Positions 58,487-64,000 of a stretch of DNA of 64,000 bases are shown piece by piece. The position numbers and the translations under genes were made by a program. The notes under the pieces were generated by a model. The model searched no databases, was not told where the DNA came from, and worked only from the letters and a program-made list of their open reading frames with translations. Numbering within the stretch: position 1 is the stretch's first letter; each line of letters begins with the position of its first letter. The stretch covers positions 79,254,218 through 79,318,217 of the forward strand of contig OX419755.1 of NCBI GenBank assembly GCA_948567375.1, in the 5' to 3' direction. Source of the DNA: Lunularia cruciata. Its lineage: Eukaryota; Streptophyta; Marchantiopsida; Lunulariales; Lunulariaceae.

Positions 58487-58657
58487 CGGAGGAATATGAA
58501 GTCAAACACATTCTCTATAAATGCATCCGTGGTACCCGCCATCTGCATGTAGAATATCTCATAAATTGGAAAGTTTACCCATTGTATGAGGTAACATGGG
58601 AGCCAACATCTAACTTGACCCATGCACCTATGTTAGTGCAATCTTTTGAGCAATAGC
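58487..58657 (+). CDS. E5 chromodomain, open to a natural stop
   Basis: One uninterrupted frame reads E-E-Y-E-V-K-H-I-L, then V-E-Y-L-I-N-W-K-V-Y-P-L-Y-E-V-T-W-E-P, then N-L-T-H-A-P-M-L-V, and stops at TAG shortly before the polypurine tract (AAAAGAGAGGAGG, 58682-58694). The aromatic-cage positions and W-E-P are kept. It is the C-terminal end of integrase and is not expressed alone as far as can be seen. Confidence 0.85.
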
Positions 58658-58696
58658 TTTGCAACTTCCTTGTTGCATCTTAAAAGAGAGGAGGTT

Positions 58697-59229
58697 TGTA
58701 ATACCATTAGCTAATCATCAAGAAGGTGATATATATAATTATCTAAGTAGATCAGATAGAGGTGTCACCAAAGGAGTACTTCCACTAGAAGAGAAAAGGT
58801 AAAAACCTTGAAAACTTTAGAATCAATTTTGGAAGCCTAAACAAATGAATAAGGCTTTGAAAATTAAAAAAATCCCATCCTTAAAGGAAACGGGCATTGC
58901 CTTCTCTTCCAATGTTCATCTCACCAAGAAAATTTCCAATGGTACCCCACCCATGCTATTATGAGCTTCCTAAAGGAAGATTCTCAAAAGATTCCCTTTG
59001 GTGAAACCTATTTGACCAACGAGATAGGACAAGGATTCACATGTCACACATCCGTATAACTAATCTAAGGGTAGAGCTCACTAATATATCACCAATCTAT
59101 ATATTTTATCCAACTGCAATGCTTCCTTTGTTATATAATAAAGATAAGGTGCTCCTTTGGGGCATCGGAGTATTGAGGGCTAAAACCTTATGTTTTTCTT
59201 GGAGGTTCTCTTGCCCTTGGAATACTACA
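58697..59229 (+). repeat. E5 3' LTR
   Basis: 533 bp, TGTAATACC...ATACTACA. It lacks one of the internal duplicated blocks seen in E3, so it is shorter. TATATAATA is near 59132. It is followed by TSD ATGAG. Confidence 0.9.
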
Positions 59230-59234
59230 ATGAG

Positions 59235-61354
59235 CTAGCCTACCAATTCAAAGATCAAATATACTCCAATTATGGTACGTTGATTATATTGGTAATGGCA
59301 TGTTCTTTTAGGGTATATTATTAGGCCTTTTGGCATTTTCTTCTTTTCCACATACGGTTCATGTTCTTGGCATTGTCCTCTAACTCTGTACCGGCCAAAA
59401 TTCCCAATTCCCATTTCTTTATATGTCTCCTCCTTCACTATCATGTAAACATTGAGTTTGTAGTAAAATTTGTCTCAAAAATTGAGATAGAAGTTGTTGC
59501 CTTTATCTTGTGACATGCTTCGGTACTTAGTGATTGTTTGTGCATTTCATGATCTAACAAAACTGAGTTTAAAAATTTTCTTTAAAGTGTGAAGAATTTC
59601 TCAAAGATAAGGATAAATTGTTTGCATAAATCATCACTAAGAAAATCTTACTTTGGAGGCTAAAATGACCATGATAAGAATAATGATGACATTGAAACAC
59701 ATCAAAAAAGAGAATGGTTAGGTTCAATTACATGATTCTTGTCATTGACTTTTCAAACTTCAAAGGCAATGATATATGTTATGTGGAACAATACATATTA
59801 CTAGCTTGGTAGACCAATATGGACACAAATAGCTCATGCATGTGAAGAACGAATTCGCAACAGAGTTTGACAGTTTATCAACCCAAAAGAGGAATGCAAT
59901 ATAGTAAAATATAGTATTTTTTCTTGGATACATCAACTTGCTGTTGGAAACTTTTGCCAGGGGCTCCTCTTCTAGTTTTCATTGTTTCTGCCATTCCTAT
60001 CAAAGATTGAACTGCTTTGGCTTGTAATTGGGCCTTTGTTTCTTTGGTAGTCTTTTTTGAACTTTGCATTGGTGTCCAAACTTTAATCTTTATCTGGATT
60101 CCAACGATTTATTAATATAATGATGAAGTCAATGTGGTACCAATCAACTTATATCATAATTTGATCACGTTGCACCTTGGATGCACATCGGTCACTCTCA
60201 TTTCTCTCGGATTTCCTCATTTTTAAGTAAAACGTTTTCTGCACCTTCGGGATCGCTGTTCCCGTATCTTCATTCAACATGTATGTAGTAAGGAGTCACC
60301 CTCCTCTACAAACTCAATTTCTTGCTCTTGACCAAGATTTCTATGTTTCCTTGAGAAAGTACCAAAAAACGGATTTCAAAACTTTTGATGGTAGTTTCTA
60401 TGTTTCATTGAGAAAGTACCAAAAAAACAGATTTCAAAATCTTTGATGGTAGTTTCTATATAACATTAGTCTTGCACTTGCAATACTCTGAAAAATGTAC
60501 CAGATAATTAACTTTCATAGTCCCGAGAATTCTGGCTCGACAACTTCTTTGCCACATGAGTGCAATTCTCTGAAAAAATTTCCATGGACTCGGCTGTCCA
60601 AATGGAATCGAGATAAGAGAGACTTGTCGTGCATTGGGACGTGAGAGAGTTATCGTTTGTTCAAGTCAAACCTATTCCCTCGACCTAACAATAGCAAATT
60701 TAACCCTAACTTGAACCCTAACTTCTATTTTACACGTGAGTTTAAACATATACTCGTTGTTATTTGCGTGCAATGTTAATATATATAGAGTAAACCTTCC
60801 AATAGTGCCACCTCATATGAGTAATATCCTCTCAAGAACCCTAGAACAATTAGTCTAGAGTCACTAAATATGCACAATAATAATAGTAAATATGCACAAT
60901 AATAACAGTATGTCACAATTGGGCAATAGCAATATAGTGGTGCCAATAGTGACAATTCTATAGTGTGAATATGGAGGAAACATATTTCAAGAGTACTATG
61001 AAAGGGAATGTGGCATACAGATTAATGTGGCATCTATATTAAGCTTCAAATCCCAACAGTTCTCTTCATTGACTAAGGTTATTCTTGTTGGACCGAGGTA
61101 AAATACATCAATATAACAGTTTGTTTCAACAACCTATTTTTCTCAACTTTCTGTTGATGAATCAATGGCCGACGAGCTTTTTAAAAGTTGGAAAGCAAGT
61201 TGGTTTGAAGTTCCAACAATATCAATGATTCGAGAGAAAGAACGTTGATTGAATCAGTGATATTGGACTGATTTGCTTACTCAACACTTATCAAAGGTGG
61301 GATTTATTCAACTTCATTGTCATGAATATTTTTAGAATTTTGCATTAGGTTGTG
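59235..61354. other. single-copy-looking region, no assigned gene
   Basis: No LTR or transposon domain is seen. A minus-strand open frame at 59878-60069 (M-Q-S-S-K-K-T-T-K-E-T-K-A) is low in chance features and could be an exon, with a possible acceptor near 60097 and donor near 59945, but I recognise no family. The rest is AT-rich. Confidence 0.4.
60338..60452. repeat. 57-bp tandem duplication
   Basis: Two head-to-tail copies (60338-60394 and 60395-60452) of a unit beginning TTTCTATGTTTC, with four small differences. A partial third copy of about 8 bp follows. Confidence 0.85.
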
Positions 61355-61850
61355 CTATTCAATAAAAGATTGGACAATGTTATCATTGTCAACCTCGTTG
61401 TTAATAGTAGCATCAAGCGCATTCATTTCAATGAGTTCTTCAGCAACTTGTTCAAAAAAATTGTCATCAAGACCCAATGATGTCGAGAAAGATTCCTCCA
61501 ATCAAATCTCTCTCAACATTATCATTAAATCATCAACAACTTGATTAGAGCTAGGAGCAGAGCGATCGATATACTGATTGGCAATGATGTTTGTAACGGT
61601 AGGGAGACAATTTGCGATGACAAAACTTCGTCAAACAATGTTCTCTTTGATACTGTCTGATGTTGATTTATATGCCATCGATGCACCATGTTGGTAAGAA
61701 GTTGCGCGCTAGTTGATGTCAAAACTTTTTTCAACCCAATTCGATTCAAATCAGATGTCACCTGCTTAATGAGTTCCCTCTCTTTCCAGATTTTAGTCCC
61801 GGTGGGGCACGCCACTACAAAATGCAATGCCGCTTGTTCATGGGTGGCTC
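61355..61850 (-). pseudogene. unrecognised coding-like segment, minus strand
   Basis: The minus strand reads A-L-H-F-V-V-A-C-P-T-G-T-K-I-W (about 61840-61795), shifts frame, and then runs S-F-V-I-A-N-C-L-P-T-V-T-N-I-I to E-E-L-I-E-M-N-A-L-D and a TAG at 61355-61357. Two in-frame TGA codons interrupt it. Amino-acid composition and acidic patches look coding, but I cannot assign a family. It might be a decayed host gene, a retrocopy or an integrated foreign sequence. Confidence 0.35.
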
Positions 61851-61999
61851 CTGGTTGACTGAGAAAATTGATAACCTCCAACTTCATCATCACGTTCCAA
61901 ACGCCTACACCTCTTAACATTAACCAACATGCGTGTAGATAATAGAATACAGCAATACAGTCTGTAGCCCCAACACCAATCACCGCAACACCAATCACC

Positions 62000-63250
62000 G
62001 CACAATCAAAAGGAAAAATAGCGAGAGTGGGAAAAAGGTGCGTAGATCGGGCACCCAAGTTCCAGAATGTTAAAAACGTCAAGACTCAAGCCGGAAAGAG
62101 GCTGCGCACTTTCCTCTGGTTAGTGACAACCTCTCAAAAGGGACATCCATGGCCAGTACAGATGTATGTCACAGTTGGGAGGTTTTACTCTGTAGAACGT
62201 TCTCATGAAACTTTCCGAAATGTTAATTACATCTTCAAAATATCATTACTTATCTCCACGGATTCGCGGATGTTTACCTCTATCCACTCTAGTCCTGGGG
62301 ACCATCTCCCGGTAACGAAGTTTCTACGCTGTCTGTATACAACATTCTTACACTGATGAGGTGGTGCAGTTCCTGTAAGACTCTGAAGGTGGAGTGTTTC
62401 CAAGTATTGTAATCTACAAAAGGACGAAGACACTGATCCATCCGGCAGCACGCAACCACTAGTGAACATGAAACTGGTGACCATGGGCAAGGACTTGTCG
62501 CAGTGGGCTCCCGCCTCCATTAGGTTTTCTCCTTTGCTTATATGGATTTTCCGCTTATCATCCTTTCAAATCCTGAAACGCTTTATTTTCATCCGGGCAA
62601 GAGGCCAATTCGCCGGTAGACTTGGAGGCAATGCCGGCGCCTCCGATGACATGCGTAATTTTACCTCGGCAGCTGTCCTCTGGCAGTTGGGTCGCTACGC
62701 AGGGACTTGCTGCCGATTTCGACGGCTGGGCCTGTTCGTCGCCAACTCCAGGTATGGTTTCGTTGACGATTTGATCGTCTTCACCGCACACATGTTTGGC
62801 TTGAACTGGAATATCCGTTTCCTCCATTTGTATCTATGTCCTTATCACGGAGAAATTGAAAGCGAAGTGAACTAACTTCGCCATGATCTTGCTACACAAA
62901 TCTATCATACTCTGCGAGCTAAGTTGCATCCATCCCGCACAGTCTTCGCTCACGATTCTCTGTTTATCTGTTCCTTAGAAAAGATTGAACAGAAATCTGA
63001 TTAGGCCTTCTAGATCTTAGAAGTGATGATAAATTGCTGCGGAGAACATTACCTGCTCTTGTCAGATATTCTCCACCATTCTCCACCAATTTCAATCAAA
63101 CAACACCTTGTCTCCTCCTTAATGCCCATGTTTACTGTCAGCTTCTTACTGCTCTTTGTCGACAGTGCACTGGGAAGTCACATTTCGAGTAGACCATCCG
63201 CAATGGTGCCAAAAATGCGGCAACCTATGTTCTGAACGTATATGAAAATG
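62000..63250. other. GC-richer island with possible minus-strand exons
   Basis: Base composition rises compared with the rest of the window. The minus strand has open frames at 62827-62558 (M-E-E-T-D-I-P-V-Q-A-K) and 62520-62227. Upstream of the first, at about 62885-62835, is a short open frame that could be an upstream ORF in a 5' leader. No domain is recognised, and the overlapping plus-strand frame 62462-62875 looks less protein-like. It is a candidate host gene or promoter-proximal region. Confidence 0.35.
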
Positions 63251-64000
63251 ACACGCATTCCCTCAGACAGTATAGTTCTAACATTACATACTAAAGCTAC
63301 AGCTAGAAACTGCATAGGATGAAGTTATGGAGAGCGATACCTTGTGGGTATGACTCGAGTGACGGAGGTATATATACCGCATGCTGTCAGTCCGATTTAT
63401 ATATGGTTTATGGAGGTGGAAAACCAAAGGAGACTTCTGGGTAGAGTGGGTCGACGGGGAGAGTCAACCCAAGGGTCAAGCAAAGGAGTTGACATCAACA
63501 CTCGAAAAAGAGGTCAAAAGCTGTTACAAGGGTCGAATTTCGTAAAAGGTCGAAGTGAAGTATAGTCGAATTCTGTGGAGGGTCGACCTCATTCTGAAAT
63601 TTGGAGGTAGGATTCTGGAAACCATGAATCCAGAGGATCAAGATGATGAAGTGGTAAATATTGGAGCATGGCGGATTCTAAGTCGAGCACTCTGCATCCG
63701 AACTTCGTAGAGTTAGGTTATATCGCCTTTGAACCCCAAAGAAGGATTACGAAGTCCCACTAACGGGAAGATGGACCTAGATCGAGGGACTAAGTAACCA
63801 GCTTTTGGCTACTAGAAACCATGGCACCAAACAGTTTCCAACATATCCAGTATGTCAATGTCCGATGAAACACACTTATTCTGCTGGACTACCCAAGTGA
63901 TAAAAATGGCTGTGTTCGTTGTCGTATCTTCGTCGTTGAGAAGATTCCAACCTTATGGAAGCACCTTCATACTCGTGGGATTAGTTTGGGTCACGAACAC
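63251..64000. other. unassigned right-edge sequence
   Basis: No gene or repeat end recognised. 'gggtcga' and 'ggtcgaa' words recur several times between 63440 and 63590. Confidence 0.4.

Larger units (their letters stand above)
43075..59229 (+). mobile_element. E5: family B chromovirus carrying E4
   Basis: A plus-strand element flanked by a perfect TSD, ATGAG (43070-43074 and 59230-59234). The 5' LTR is 43075-45096, interrupted at about 43524-44937. The 3' LTR is 58697-59229. The internal region is 45097-58696, interrupted by E4 (46722-56675) in the gag-protease region. Without insertions the element is about 4.8 kb, because protease and most of RT are deleted near 56755. Confidence 0.92.

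Noticed and set aside
62462-62875. 137-codon plus-strand open frame as a gene
   Set aside because: It overlaps a more protein-like minus-strand frame in a GC-rich patch, has no recognisable motif, and its hydrophobic/aromatic mix looks like antisense reading.
1-64000. tRNA or rRNA genes
   Set aside because: Only short tRNA-iMet-complementary primer sites were seen; no cloverleaf sequence or rRNA block was recognised by eye.

Overview
The window looks like repeat-dense nuclear DNA of a land plant. It is AT-rich, has no clearly intact host gene, and holds nested Ty3/Gypsy LTR retrotransposons with 5-bp target-site duplications (TSDs), tRNA-iMet-like primer sites and chromodomains, plus a Helitron. 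The species cannot be named from the sequence; a large-genome non-flowering plant is a guess. Positions were read by eye. Domain limits inside decayed elements are approximate; LTR ends supported by a TSD are good to about a base.

Left part (1-33,440). A degenerate short-repeat stretch and a roughly 250-bp tandem array (281-1500) precede one decayed Helitron helicase gene on the + strand. Its pieces lie at about 2370-2507, 8610-8712, 21949-23140, 23918-25100 and 33385-33440. Three minus-strand chromoviruses of one family (A) are inserted in it: E1 (2508-8604, TSD TTATC), E2 (8713-21943, TSD ATATC) and E6 (25101-33379, TSD TTAAG). Removing each element and one TSD copy rejoins the helicase frame. 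E2 contains a solo LTR (11105-11692) and a plus-strand family B chromovirus, E3, with three LTRs (12742-19657). E6 contains a 1.9-kb TG...CA insertion (28294-30189) and a solo family B LTR (30451-31178, TSD CTGCT).

Middle (33,440-43,070). I see little here except a truncated family B LTR (35037-35429).

Right part (43,075-59,229). A plus-strand family B chromovirus, E5 (TSD ATGAG), carries in its 5' LTR a gag fragment that is itself split by a solo LTR (43724-44461, TSD CCATG). Inside E5 lies the most unusual object, E4 (46722-56675). E4 is a Ty3/Gypsy element whose polyprotein runs gag, CCHC knuckle, aspartic protease, C5-cytosine DNA methyltransferase, reverse transcriptase, RNase H, integrase and a C-terminal PHD finger. 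Its LTR pieces are arranged B-internal-A-B-A, as if a two-LTR circle had been opened at a palindrome inside the LTR. All 17 premature stops I could place in its pol region are TAG or TGA and none is TAA, which fits decay by deamination of methylated cytosine.

Right edge (59,235-64,000). This is non-repetitive-looking DNA with a more GC-rich island (about 62,000-63,250) and weak minus-strand coding-like segments that I do not recognise.

Functionally, the autonomous elements encode capsid, protease, RT/RNase H and integrase. Families A and B end pol with a chromodomain, whereas E4 ends with a PHD finger and adds a DNA methyltransferase. All copies here are visibly broken.
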